Assembly: GCA_002723115.1 (NCBI GenBank)
Contig: PBNL01000043.1
Span: 1-35,972, forward strand
DNA length: 35,972 bases
Reading direction: 5' to 3'
Source of the DNA: Methanobacteriota archaeon
GTDB taxonomy: Bacteria; Bacteroidota; Bacteroidia; Flavobacteriales_D; Sanyastnellaceae
The position numbers were made by a program, and so were the translations under genes. Each line of letters begins with the position of its first letter. Within the stretch, counting starts at the first letter, position 1. The notes beneath the pieces are model-generated. The model searched no databases, was not told where the DNA came from, and worked only from the letters and a program-made list of their open reading frames with translations. Positions 12,579 through 21,839 of the stretch are shown here, piece by piece.

Positions 12579-15026
12579 ATGATTGAATTAGAAAACGAAT
12601 TACATCTTCTTTCAGACACACAGGATCATGATATTATTCCTTTGATTTCTGAAGAGGATGAAAAAGCTATTCATAAAACAGATCTTCCTGAGACCCTACC
12701 ACTTTTAGCGTTAAGAAATACAGTATTGTTTCCAGGAGTTGTCATTCCTATTACAGTTGGAAGAGACAGATCAATCAGATTGATTAAAGAAGCTAAGAAA
12801 AAGAAATTAGCAATAGGTGTTGTATCCCAAAAAGACTCAGACGTTGAGGTGCCTTTGGGAGAAGATCTTAACAAAGTTGGAACTGTTGCTAGAATCATGA
12901 AGATGCTTCGAATGCCCGATGGTACAAACACAGTGATTCTTAGAGGTGAGAGAAGGTTTGTTTGGGAATCAATAGTTGAAGAAGATCCATTTTTAAAGGC
13001 AACTGTTAAACCCTTTGGAGGGATTGAAGAAGTGCCAAACACTAAAGAAACTCAAGCTCTAAAAGAGTCTTTAAAAGAACTTGCTATTGAGATTATAACC
13101 ATGAGCCCTGGTATACCAACTGAGGCGGCTGGAGCTATAAAAAATATTAAGAGGCTAAGTTTCCTAGTGAACTTCATCGGCTCTAACATGAACACTTCTG
13201 TAGAGGACAAACAGATGCTACTACAGATTGAATCTCTTGAAGAAAGGGCGAATAAGGTTTTAGAAATGCTTCACAAAGAGAAGCAGATGCTTGAACTTAA
13301 AAATGACATTCAAAGCAAGGTTAAGAGTGACCTTGATCAACAGCAAAAGGAATTCTTCTTGAACCAGCAGATGAAGCAAATTCAAGAGGAATTGGGTGCA
13401 AATCCTCTAAAGGAAGAAATAGAGGAGAAAAAGAAAAGGGCCAAAGACAAGAAGTGGCCTGAATTAGCACAGGAAGCCTTTGATAAGGAGATTCAAAAGC
13501 TAGAAAGGATGAATCCTCAAGCTGCGGAATACAGCATGCAGTCAAGCTATATTGATTTACTCCTCGACCTTCCATGGGATGAAAAATCAAAAGACAATTT
13601 TGATTTAAATAATGCTATAAAAGTTTTAGATTCAGATCATTACGGGTTAGAGAAAGTTAAAGAGAGAATTGTAGAACATTTGGCAGTGTTGAAAATAAAG
13701 GGGGATTTAAAGGCACCAATTATTTGCCTCTACGGACCTCCAGGAGTTGGCAAAACTTCTTTAGGAAAAAGTATTGCAGAAGCTCTTGGGAGAAAGTATG
13801 TGAGAATGAGTCTTGGCGGACTGAGGGACGAAGCCGAAATAAGAGGCCACAGAAAGACATACATTGGAGCTATGCCAGGGCGTATTCTACAAAACCTTAA
13901 AAAGGCAGGTACGTCAAATCCATTATTTGTTCTCGACGAGATTGACAAGCTTGGGTCAGATCACAGAGGCGACCCGTCCTCTGCCCTACTCGAAGTTCTC
14001 GATCCAGAGCAAAACAGTGCATTCCACGACAACTATTTAGATTTGGACTACGACTTAAGCCGTGTGATGTTCATAGCAACATGCAATGACTTGAGTACTA
14101 TTCAACCAGCTCTTAGAGATAGAATGGAAATAATAGAGGTGAGTGGTTACACTGTACAGGAAAAAATTCAGATTGCTAAAAAGCACTTGCTTCCTAAACA
14201 GGTTAATGAATCAGGCCTTAAGAAGACTGATATTCAACTTCCAATTGCAACAATTGAAAAGGTAGTTGAGCAATACACTAATGAATCTGGCGTTCGTGGA
14301 TTAGAGAAAAAAGTGGCTAAAATTGTTAGAAATAGAGCGAAGGAAATGGCTATGGAAGAGCCATATGCAACCGAGGTTAAGCCAAACGATTTAAAAGACA
14401 TCCTAGGAAGACCACGCGAAAAAGACAGATACCAAAACAACGATGTAGCCGGAGTTGTTACCGGGCTTGCATGGACTCCTACTGGAGGAGATATTCTATT
14501 TATCGAGACTTCTCTTACTCCTGGAAAAGGAAAGTTGACTCTTACTGGAAATTTAGGGGATGTAATGAAGGAAAGTGCAATCATTGCTTTGGAATACCTG
14601 AAGGCACACTCAAAAGAATTAGGTATTGATCCTGATGTATTTGACAAGTGGAACGTACACGTACACGTCCCTCAAGGAGCAATTAAAAAGGATGGCCCAA
14701 GTGCAGGAATTACTATGCTTACAGCCCTTGCCTCTGCCTTCACTCAGAAGAAGGTTAGAAAGTATTTGGCTATGAGTGGAGAAATTACTCTTAGAGGCCA
14801 GGTTTTGCCTGTAGGAGGCATAAAGGAGAAGATCCTTGCAGCAAAGAGAGCTGGCATCAAGGAGATAATCCTTTGCGAAAGAAATAGACAGGATATTGAA
14901 GAAATAGATCCTCGCTATTTGAGAGGAATGAAATTCACTTATGCTAATAAGATGAATGAAGTTGTTAATAGAGCTTTATTATCCCAAACCGTTGAAAAAC
15001 CCCTAGACTTTACTTTAGATAAATGA
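12579..15026 (+). CDS. lon: ATP-dependent protease La
   Basis: Cytoplasmic AAA+ serine protease that removes misfolded and short-lived regulatory proteins. The 815 residues match bacterial Lon. The N-terminal substrate domain begins near residue 36 (LPLLALRNTVLFPGVV), a coiled coil spans about 215-290, Walker A is GPPGVGKT (386-393) and Walker B lies in FVLDEIDKLG. The protease domain has the catalytic dyad S708 (DGPSAG) and K751 (GGIKEK), 43 residues apart as in E. coli. A palindrome between the upstream gene and the start may bind a regulator. The stop overlaps the porQ start by 4 bases, opening a six-gene coupled run. Confidence 0.97.
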   Translation: MIELENELHLLSDTQDHDIIPLISEEDEKAIHKTDLPETLPLLALRNTVLFPGVVIPITVGRDRSIRLIKEAKKKKLAIGVVSQKDSDVEVPLGEDLNKVGTVARIMKMLRMPDGTNTVILRGERRFVWESIVEEDPFLKATVKPFGGIEEVPNTKETQALKESLKELAIEIITMSPGIPTEAAGAIKNIKRLSFLVNFIGSNMNTSVEDKQMLLQIESLEERANKVLEMLHKEKQMLELKNDIQSKVKSDLDQQQKEFFLNQQMKQIQEELGANPLKEEIEEKKKRAKDKKWPELAQEAFDKEIQKLERMNPQAAEYSMQSSYIDLLLDLPWDEKSKDNFDLNNAIKVLDSDHYGLEKVKERIVEHLAVLKIKGDLKAPIICLYGPPGVGKTSLGKSIAEALGRKYVRMSLGGLRDEAEIRGHRKTYIGAMPGRILQNLKKAGTSNPLFVLDEIDKLGSDHRGDPSSALLEVLDPEQNSAFHDNYLDLDYDLSRVMFIATCNDLSTIQPALRDRMEIIEVSGYTVQEKIQIAKKHLLPKQVNESGLKKTDIQLPIATIEKVVEQYTNESGVRGLEKKVAKIVRNRAKEMAMEEPYATEVKPNDLKDILGRPREKDRYQNNDVAGVVTGLAWTPTGGDILFIETSLTPGKGKLTLTGNLGDVMKESAIIALEYLKAHSKELGIDPDVFDKWNVHVHVPQGAIKKDGPSAGITMLTALASAFTQKKVRKYLAMSGEITLRGQVLPVGGIKEKILAAKRAGIKEIILCERNRQDIEEIDPRYLRGMKFTYANKMNEVVNRALLSQTVEKPLDFTLDK

Positions 15027-16042
15027 GAAAAACTGCAGTACTGACCGTCTTTTTGGGTGTATGTCTGGCTGTTACTGGCCAAAACAATTGGTCATCCCCT
15101 GCCCTAGATCTTCCAATTGACGCGCGTTCTGGAGGTTTGGGTTTTAAGATTGCTGCAGATCTAAATCACAATGGCTACGCTACATCTTACAATCCAGCAG
15201 AAGCAGATAGTTTAGATAGTGGAGTTATACATTTAAACTATTTGAATTACATCGCAGGAGCCCAAATAGGAGCAGTAAATGCAATTGTTAAGGGAACTGA
15301 AAAATATGCCGTACACTGTGGAGCAAGATTTGTTTCAATAGGACAGTTTGACGGATACGATGCGTCTGGCTGGCCTACTGGTACTTTCTCTGGAGGTGAC
15401 TACTTTCTTCAAAGTGGATTCACATACAAGGTTGACTCGACAATAATTCTAGGTGCAACAATGTGGGGTGGGTTTAGAACTTTAGCCATGGAAAACGTTG
15501 GGGCATTGGGGGTTGATTTGGCGTTGATGAAACGATGGGAGGAAAAATTCATGGCTGCAGGGGTATTAGTTTCTGGTGTCGGAAGGCAATTTGCAAGTAC
15601 TGGTTCACAGCCTGTAGGCTGGATACCTGTGAATCTTCAACTTGGATTTACAAAGGGGTTCAATCACGCGCCATTTGTACTCTTTGTGAATCTGCAAAAC
15701 ATGCAGGAATGGGATTTGGCTCCTGCGGGAACTTATGATGACGCAATTGACCCATTAACTGGAGAAACAATTGAAAACACTACTTGGGTTTTTGGTGATC
15801 AGTTGGCTAGACATTTAAATATTGGTGTAGAATTGAGCTTTGGTCAGAATTTTAGAGCCCAAATAGGCTATGACCATAGGCGCAGAAAAGAAATGATAGC
15901 CAATGGTTTACAAGGGGCAAATGGCCTTTCATTCGGTTTGGGGATGAAAATGAAGGATCTAGATGTAAGGTTTGGCAGGAATACATATCATTTTGCTGGT
16001 GCATCTACACATTTAAGTATTGGCTTCAACCTCCCAGGTTAG
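15023..16042 (+). CDS. porQ: Type IX secretion system protein PorQ
   Basis: Outer-membrane beta-barrel of the PorV/PorP-like fold that partners PorZ in the T9SS attachment complex. The 339-residue protein has a signal peptide (MRKTAVLTVFLGVCLAVTGQ), a conserved start of the mature chain (LPIDARSGGLG), the NPAEAD/LNYLNY segment, the GTFSGGDYFLQSG strand and a C-terminal RFGRNTYHFAGASTHLSIGF that matches PorQ. It ends in a strand that suits insertion into the outer membrane. It overlaps lon by 4 bases and is followed by cmk after 12 bases. Secreted clients of this system are encoded at 9108-11315 and 33331-35436. Confidence 0.85.
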   Translation: MRKTAVLTVFLGVCLAVTGQNNWSSPALDLPIDARSGGLGFKIAADLNHNGYATSYNPAEADSLDSGVIHLNYLNYIAGAQIGAVNAIVKGTEKYAVHCGARFVSIGQFDGYDASGWPTGTFSGGDYFLQSGFTYKVDSTIILGATMWGGFRTLAMENVGALGVDLALMKRWEEKFMAAGVLVSGVGRQFASTGSQPVGWIPVNLQLGFTKGFNHAPFVLFVNLQNMQEWDLAPAGTYDDAIDPLTGETIENTTWVFGDQLARHLNIGVELSFGQNFRAQIGYDHRRRKEMIANGLQGANGLSFGLGMKMKDLDVRFGRNTYHFAGASTHLSIGFNLPG

Positions 16043-16050
16043 TATCTTAG
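16020..16050 (+). promoter_or_regulatory. Internal promoter before cmk
   Basis: TTG (16020-16022), a 20-base spacer and TATCTTAG (16043-16050), one mismatch from TAnnTTTG. The box ends four bases before ATG 16055. It may give extra expression of cmk and the genes after it. Confidence 0.4.
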
Positions 16051-16054
16051 GGAC

Positions 16055-16750
16055 ATGGCAAAACGTAGACTTACAATTGCAATTGACGGCCACTCTTCAG
16101 CTGGTAAGAGTACAATGGCTAAAGCTCTGGCAAGAGAATTAAACTACGTTTACATCGACACTGGCGCAATGTATAGAGGGGCAACTTTATTTGCCATGAA
16201 GGAAAGGTTTGTTCTAAATCATCAGGTTGATGAGGAATCTCTGGTAGAAAGCTTAGACAGGTTATTTCTTTCATTTAAATACAATCCGGCTACAGAAACA
16301 TCTGAAATGCACATAGGTGGAATAAATGTAGAAAAAGAAATAAGAACACTTGAAGTAGCGAAAAATGTAAGCCTTGTAGCGAAAATACCTGCTGTTAGAA
16401 CTAAGCTTGTTGCTCTTCAACAGAGAATGGCTGAAGGTTCTGGTGTGGTAATGGACGGTAGGGATATTGGAACTGTGGTTTTGCCTAACGCTGAATTGAA
16501 ATTCTTTATGACAGCTGATCCTGAAGTTAGAGCTTGGAGGCGATTAAGAGAACTTAAGGAAAAGGGGAAAGAAACTACATATAACGAGGTATTAGAGAAC
16601 GTATTACACAGAGATAAAGTAGATTCCGAGCGTGCTGTGGCTCCTTTAAAACAGGCAGATGATGCCGTAGTAATTGACAACAGCAATCTAACAATGGAGG
16701 AACAATTTGAATTCATGTTAAACGTAGCATTAAAGAGAATGGAAACATGA
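16055..16750 (+). CDS. cmk: Cytidylate kinase
   Basis: Phosphorylates CMP and dCMP with ATP. The 231 residues fit the bacterial enzyme. The P-loop GHSSAGKST is at residues 12-20, YIDTGAMYRGAT follows, and VMDGRDIGTVVLPNAELKFF is the core substrate region. The LID segment is RRLRELKEKG and the C-terminus has the RDKVDSERAVAPLKQADDA signature with the arginine and aspartates. The start codon has a -7-like box 4 bases upstream. The stop overlaps the next gene in ATGA form. Confidence 0.96.
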   Translation: MAKRRLTIAIDGHSSAGKSTMAKALARELNYVYIDTGAMYRGATLFAMKERFVLNHQVDEESLVESLDRLFLSFKYNPATETSEMHIGGINVEKEIRTLEVAKNVSLVAKIPAVRTKLVALQQRMAEGSGVVMDGRDIGTVVLPNAELKFFMTADPEVRAWRRLRELKEKGKETTYNEVLENVLHRDKVDSERAVAPLKQADDAVVIDNSNLTMEEQFEFMLNVALKRMET

Positions 16751-19656
16751 TTGCACGCTTCCTCCTCTCTTCTCTTGCATTTTCTATTGTTTTTATTAGC
16801 TGTTTTCTAGGTGATTCAGAACCCCAAATAAAAACACCTGACTTCTTAACTGATTCCGCTGCCGAATCTTATGCCGATTCAGTCCTAGCTCAACTATCTA
16901 CTGAAGAAAGAATAGCCCAACTCCTTATGGTGCCAGTTTATTCTCGCACTGACACCACTGGTTGGAGTGAAGCTGAGAACTGGGTTGAGAGTCTAGGGCT
17001 TGGTGGTATAATTGTGATGCAGGGTGGCCCCGAAAATCAAAGAATCAGAATTAAGAGAATGCAGGAACTTGCTAAGGTTCCATTGATGGTAGCTTCAGAT
17101 GCTGAATGGGGTCTAGGGATGAGATTAGACTCAACTAGAAGTTTTCCTAGGGCAATGACACTTGGCGCAACAGGCAACGCTGAACTTGTTAAAGAATTTG
17201 GTGAGATTGTAGGTCAAAGCCTCAGACAAACAGGTGTACATGTTGATTTCGCTCCAGTTATTGATGTCAACTCCAATCCCATCAATCCTGTAATAGGGTC
17301 TAGAAGCTTTGGAGAAGATGTGAATCTCGTATCAGAATTAGGATGGGCATATGCTGATGGGCTTCAAAGCGTTAATATTCTAGCAACTGCTAAACACTTT
17401 CCGGGGCATGGAGATTCGGACTCGGATTCGCACAAAACTCTACCTGTAATAAACCAAAGTGCAGAAAGATTAGACTCTGTAGAACTAGCACCCTTTAGAC
17501 ATTTATTCGACAGAGGTGTTGGCGCAGTTATGATCGCTCACCTAGATGTCCCGGCTTTAGACAGCACTGCAGGCTCTCCTTCTACCCTATCTCCATACAT
17601 CGTTGACACATTGTTGAGACAGGAAATGGGATTTAAGGGATTAGCATTCACTGACGCTTTATCAATGAAAGGTTTTGCTGATTTTGTGGGTGACAGACCT
17701 AGAGCTAGAGATGCATTACTAGCAGGCAATGACGTATTGCTATTTCCAGGAGATCCAGTACAAGTAATTGAAGAAGTAAGGTTAGCAATTGAAAATGGCG
17801 AACTGGATTCTTCTTTGGTTGCAGACAAGTGTAAGAGGGTGTTGCAGGCAAAGTTTTGGTCTAAAGCTGATGGTGAAATCCCTGAAAAGGGAGAATATTG
17901 GGATCCTGAGAAAGCTGAAAAAGTTCATAGAGACATTATCGAGGCATCTATTACAGTATTAACAAACAGAGGGTATTGTCTTAACTCATTCAGCACTCCA
18001 GGAAATAGCTATACAGTTTTAAATATTGCGAACAAAGCCTCATCTGGCGCACCATTCGCAGATCATTTGAAACTAGTGGGTGGAGGGTCGCATGAAATTA
18101 GAACGTTCACCATAGGCAAGAACGCAGAAGGAATAAGAAGAGAAAAAGTCCAATCAGCTCTAGCAACATCTGATTATGTCGTGATCAATTTTCTTGAAAC
18201 CAGTAATAGACCTTCTAAAAAATACGGAGTTAGCGCTGAAGCTCTAGAAATATTGAGTTCAGAAATGGTGAATTATGAGAATGATTGGGTTTTCAATCTT
18301 TTTGCTAATCCATACAGATTGAATATGGAATTCATGAAAATTCATGAAAAAGCAGGAGGATTAATTGTTGCATATCAAGATGGGTTTAGAACACAAGAAG
18401 CTGTTGTTAACGCCTTATTAGGTGCAGGAACAGCAGAAGGAAAGTTACCCGTTACTCCGAAAGATTCTTATTTCTACGAGGGTGATGGGCTTGGGCTACG
18501 CCAAGGAAGAGTAAGTACTCTAGGTTGGGGGCATGATAGTAAGGAAAACACTTGGGGTTGTACTGCTGAGATTGATTCAATTGTAGCTGATGCTTTTGCA
18601 GAGGATGCTATGCCTGGATGTAGAATTGTCATTGCTCACAAGGGCGAAGTTGTGCATGACAAAGCCTATGGAACAATTGATGGAGTTGCGCCTGTTGAGA
18701 TGGGGACAATTTATGATTTGGCTTCTATAACTAAGGTAGCTGCTACATCTATTTGCCTAATGAAACTCAACAGTATGGGGTATGTTGACTTGGACGATCC
18801 GCTGAGGAAACACATCCCAAGTTTAGACACTTTAGAACTAGGAACGAGGACAGTTAAGGAGGTTTTAACTCATTCTAGTGGACTTTATCCTTGGATTCCG
18901 TTTTACAGGGAAATATTGAATGACAGCATAGACAACATGCCTGTCGACACTATGTACAAACGCATTTACGATTGCGAATTGAAGCCTGCTGGTGACTATA
19001 ATTATAGTGACCTTGGTTACTACTTATTCCACAATATGTTTAATAGATGGTTTGAAAATGATCGTGCTATAGATTCTTTATCTATGGATTGGATTTATAA
19101 GCCATTAGGTTTGACATCAATGGGCTTCCACCCTCTTAAGAGATCTGACAAAAGCACGATTGCACCAACTGAAGATGATAAAGTTTTCCGAAAGGGAATT
19201 GTTAGAGGTACCGTTCATGATCCTGGATCGCATATGTTAGGAGGTGTTTGTTGTCATGCAGGGTTGTTTAGTGATGCACACGATTTAGCTAGACTTGGCC
19301 AAATGTTCCTCAACAATGGAGTATACAATGGTTACAAATTACTTGATGCATCTACTTTAAATGAGTGGACTAAGAGGACTTACCCTAAAAGTGAAAACCG
19401 CAGAGGTATAGGCTTTGACAAAAAAGGATTAAAGGAAGATGAAGGAACCGCTTCACCACTAGCTTCAGATGCAAGCTTTGGGCACAGTGGATTTACTGGT
19501 ACATTATTATGGGTTGACCCTGAATATGAACTAGTGTACGTTTTCCTTAGTAATAGGACATTTCCAAATGCTGAAAACGATGCATTAATCACTAAAAATG
19601 TTAGGACGGAAATTCATAGCGCTATCATGAATCACTTAATTAAAGAGGCCAAATGA
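16747..19656 (+). CDS. GH3 beta-N-acetylhexosaminidase fused to a beta-lactamase-type serine hydrolase
   Basis: A 969-residue exported lipoprotein candidate (hydrophobic N-terminus ending in VFISC, Cys19). Residues 45-370 form a GH3 catalytic domain of the NagZ type: KHFPGHG (216-222), the DSH motif to H229 and nucleophile D303 in FTDALSMKG. A GH3 C-terminal domain covers about 390-590. Residues 615-965 form a class C beta-lactamase/DD-peptidase-like domain with SITK (S660, K663), Y753-S754-D755 and H913-S-G. Both active sites look intact, apart from variants YSD and HSG that also occur in esterase-type members. A role in peptidoglycan or muropeptide trimming in the periplasm is inferred. It overlaps cmk and bshA by 4 bases each. 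Confidence 0.88.
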   Translation: MIARFLLSSLAFSIVFISCFLGDSEPQIKTPDFLTDSAAESYADSVLAQLSTEERIAQLLMVPVYSRTDTTGWSEAENWVESLGLGGIIVMQGGPENQRIRIKRMQELAKVPLMVASDAEWGLGMRLDSTRSFPRAMTLGATGNAELVKEFGEIVGQSLRQTGVHVDFAPVIDVNSNPINPVIGSRSFGEDVNLVSELGWAYADGLQSVNILATAKHFPGHGDSDSDSHKTLPVINQSAERLDSVELAPFRHLFDRGVGAVMIAHLDVPALDSTAGSPSTLSPYIVDTLLRQEMGFKGLAFTDALSMKGFADFVGDRPRARDALLAGNDVLLFPGDPVQVIEEVRLAIENGELDSSLVADKCKRVLQAKFWSKADGEIPEKGEYWDPEKAEKVHRDIIEASITVLTNRGYCLNSFSTPGNSYTVLNIANKASSGAPFADHLKLVGGGSHEIRTFTIGKNAEGIRREKVQSALATSDYVVINFLETSNRPSKKYGVSAEALEILSSEMVNYENDWVFNLFANPYRLNMEFMKIHEKAGGLIVAYQDGFRTQEAVVNALLGAGTAEGKLPVTPKDSYFYEGDGLGLRQGRVSTLGWGHDSKENTWGCTAEIDSIVADAFAEDAMPGCRIVIAHKGEVVHDKAYGTIDGVAPVEMGTIYDLASITKVAATSICLMKLNSMGYVDLDDPLRKHIPSLDTLELGTRTVKEVLTHSSGLYPWIPFYREILNDSIDNMPVDTMYKRIYDCELKPAGDYNYSDLGYYLFHNMFNRWFENDRAIDSLSMDWIYKPLGLTSMGFHPLKRSDKSTIAPTEDDKVFRKGIVRGTVHDPGSHMLGGVCCHAGLFSDAHDLARLGQMFLNNGVYNGYKLLDASTLNEWTKRTYPKSENRRGIGFDKKGLKEDEGTASPLASDASFGHSGFTGTLLWVDPEYELVYVFLSNRTFPNAENDALITKNVRTEIHSAIMNHLIKEAK

Positions 19657-20777
19657 AAATCGCTATGATTTGCTACCCAACATTCGGTGGGTCTGGAGTT
19701 GTTGCAACAGAGCTCGGTAAAGCTCTGGCTGATAAGGGGCATGAAATTCACTTTATTACTTACAATACACCAGTAAGGCTTGGCAGTTTTAAATCTGGAA
19801 TCTTCTATCACGAAGTAAGGGTTAGCGATTACCCGTTGTTTGACTATCCACCATATGAACTTGTTCTTGCAAGCAAAATGGTGGAAGTTGTAAAAGATCA
19901 CGACATAGATCTTATACACGTTCATTACGCCATTCCACACGCAAGTGCAGCAATTACTGCTAAGAAAATCCTAGCTGATGAAGATATCAATCTTCCTATA
20001 GTAACTACTCTTCACGGCACTGACATAACTCTCTTAGGAAAGGACATTTCCTTTGAGCCAGTTATTTCATATGCTATTAATAAGAGCAATGCAGTAACCG
20101 CTGTGTCTGAAGATCTCAAGCATGAGACAAATAAGCTGTTTGGTGTGGACAAGGATATTAGTGTGATTCCCAACTTCTTCTGTCCTAAGCATTTTGGGAT
20201 AGTAGGTGACGAAGAATTCAAAGCTGTAATAGCGCCTAAAGGCCAACCCATCCTTACTCACATTTCTAATTTCCGTCCTGTAAAAAGGGTGTTAGATGTT
20301 ATTGAGGTATTCAATCAAACGTTGAAGTCGAAAGATCTGAGGCTACTTTTAGTCGGTGATGGTCCAGATAGAACAGCTGCTGAACAGTTATGCCGTAAGT
20401 ATGGAATCTTAGAAAAAGTTGTTTTCCTTGGAAAGGTTAAGAATCCTATAGAGCCATTAATGATAAGTGACGTCTTCATATTGCCATCTGAAGCTGAGAG
20501 TTTTGGCTTAGCAGCTTTAGAAGCAATGGCTGCTGGAGTTCCTGTTGTGGCTACAAATGCAGGCGGTTTGCCTGAATTAGTTGTCAATGGCACTTCAGGT
20601 CATTTATGCGAAATTGGAGACATCTTAGGTATGTCTAATAGTGTCTTGAATATTCTTGAAAGTGAGAAAAGGTTTAGTGAATTCCGATCATCTACACTTG
20701 AAAGAGCTCAAGAATTCAGGATAGACTTTATTCTTCCCAAATACCTTGAAATTTATAATAGAGTTTTAAATCAATAA
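19653..20777 (+). CDS. bshA: N-acetyl-alpha-D-glucosaminyl L-malate synthase
   Basis: First enzyme of bacillithiol synthesis; a GT4 retaining glycosyltransferase that joins UDP-GlcNAc and L-malate. The 374 residues match BshA. The N-terminus MKIAMICYPTFGGSGVVATE and the segments VHYAIPHASAA and TTLHGTDITLLG are diagnostic. The C-terminal nucleotide-binding domain has PSEAESFGLAALEAMAAGVP with the EX7E glutamates. The start overlaps the GH3/serine-hydrolase stop by 4 bases and the stop overlaps the next start by one base. BshB and BshC are not in the window. Confidence 0.94.
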   Translation: MKIAMICYPTFGGSGVVATELGKALADKGHEIHFITYNTPVRLGSFKSGIFYHEVRVSDYPLFDYPPYELVLASKMVEVVKDHDIDLIHVHYAIPHASAAITAKKILADEDINLPIVTTLHGTDITLLGKDISFEPVISYAINKSNAVTAVSEDLKHETNKLFGVDKDISVIPNFFCPKHFGIVGDEEFKAVIAPKGQPILTHISNFRPVKRVLDVIEVFNQTLKSKDLRLLLVGDGPDRTAAEQLCRKYGILEKVVFLGKVKNPIEPLMISDVFILPSEAESFGLAALEAMAAGVPVVATNAGGLPELVVNGTSGHLCEIGDILGMSNSVLNILESEKRFSEFRSSTLERAQEFRIDFILPKYLEIYNRVLNQ

Positions 20778-21337
20778 TGAGCATTAAAACTATAGGCCAA
20801 AGAATCTCTATAGCAGAACATTCTGACGCTATCACAATTGCCATTAGTGCAAACATTCCCCCTTCACAACAAATGGCATTAGAAGCATGGTTTGGAGCTT
20901 GGCTAGGATTGGGAGGTTTAATGACTTACGGTGCATATTCTTCCTCTGGAGATGAAAGGATGTATTTGCTAGTTAGTTTGGCCTTCTGGGCGTTCTTCTT
21001 TGTCAGAATTCTAAAAGTAATTTTATGGAGAAGAATGGGATCTGAAATCATCCGAATTTCAACTAAGGAAATGATGATAAAAGATGCCTTTAAGACAAAA
21101 GGAAAAGAAAGATTCTACTTTTTAGAAAGCATAGGTAAATTAGAAGCTGTTGAAAGAAATGAGACTTCATTTTTTGGCTCTTTAGACCAAAGTTTCTGGA
21201 TCCTTGGTGGTGACAACATTCACTTTAATTACAAAGGCAAAACCCACGTACTAGGCAAACAGCTTTCAAAGTCCGATGCAATGCAACTAAGCAACTATTT
21301 GAATAAGAGTATTGCTAGATATTTGAAGAAGAAGTAA
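20777..21337 (+). CDS. Two-helix membrane protein with PH-like C-terminal region
   Basis: A 186-residue protein starting one base inside the bshA stop (TAATG), so probably translated by coupling. It has two predicted membrane segments (about residues 38-58 and 66-86) and a C-terminal soluble part rich in short beta strands (MIKDAFKTKGKERFYFLESIGKLEAV, HFNYKGKTHVLGKQLS). That layout recalls bacterial PH-domain membrane proteins, but the match is by shape only. Function is unknown. It is the last gene of the lon operon; a hairpin follows. Confidence 0.6.
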   Translation: MSIKTIGQRISIAEHSDAITIAISANIPPSQQMALEAWFGAWLGLGGLMTYGAYSSSGDERMYLLVSLAFWAFFFVRILKVILWRRMGSEIIRISTKEMMIKDAFKTKGKERFYFLESIGKLEAVERNETSFFGSLDQSFWILGGDNIHFNYKGKTHVLGKQLSKSDAMQLSNYLNKSIARYLKKK

Positions 21338-21379
21338 ATTGACTTTATGAATCAAAAAAAGAAACTCGTTCTAATAAAA

Positions 21380-21398
21380 TATCTTTTATCAAAAGATA
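21380..21398. terminator. AT-rich hairpin between convergent genes
   Basis: TATCTTTT (21380-21387) pairs perfectly with AAAAGATA (21391-21398), loop ATC. It lies between the convergent two-helix membrane gene and aroQ. The low GC content makes it a weak terminator candidate. Confidence 0.4.
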
Positions 21399-21413
21399 GA
21401 AAGATGAATGAAT

Positions 21414-21839
21414 CTAATTATTCGATTCAATTAAAAAACGCAGAGCAACTGAATAACCCTCTGCACCTAATCCAGAGATAACTGCTTTACAAGCACCGCC
21501 TGTAATTGTTGTATGCCTGAATTCCTCTCTTGCATGAATGTTTGAGATGTGTACTTCGATTACAGGCGTTGTTATGGATGCTATAGCATCTCGTATAGCA
21601 ACTGATGTATGAGAATAACCTCCAGGGTTAATAATTATTCCATCAAGACTCATTCCCCATTCCTGCACTTTAGAAATAAGCTCACCTTCATCGTTTGACT
21701 GAAAGTTTAGAATGTCATCCTTTTGAAATTCTTGCTTTAGTGATTCAATTATATCATCTAAAGTTTGATTACCATACACACCAGGCTCTCTAACTCCTAG
21801 CATATTCAAATTAGGGCCATTGATGATTCCTATCCTCAT
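21414..21839 (-). CDS. aroQ: 3-dehydroquinate dehydratase, type II
   Basis: Third step of the shikimate pathway (3-dehydroquinate to 3-dehydroshikimate). The 141 residues match the dodecameric type II enzyme. Visible motifs are NGPNLNMLG (8-16) with the active-site loop and catalytic tyrosine in EPGVYGNQTL, INPGGYSHTSVAIRDAI, and EVHISNIHAREEFRH with the catalytic histidine. The start shares one base with the transporter stop. aroK lies about 5 kb away in the same orientation. Confidence 0.95.
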   Translation of the reverse strand: MRIGIINGPNLNMLGVREPGVYGNQTLDDIIESLKQEFQKDDILNFQSNDEGELISKVQEWGMSLDGIIINPGGYSHTSVAIRDAIASITTPVIEVHISNIHAREEFRHTTITGGACKAVISGLGAEGYSVALRFLIESNN

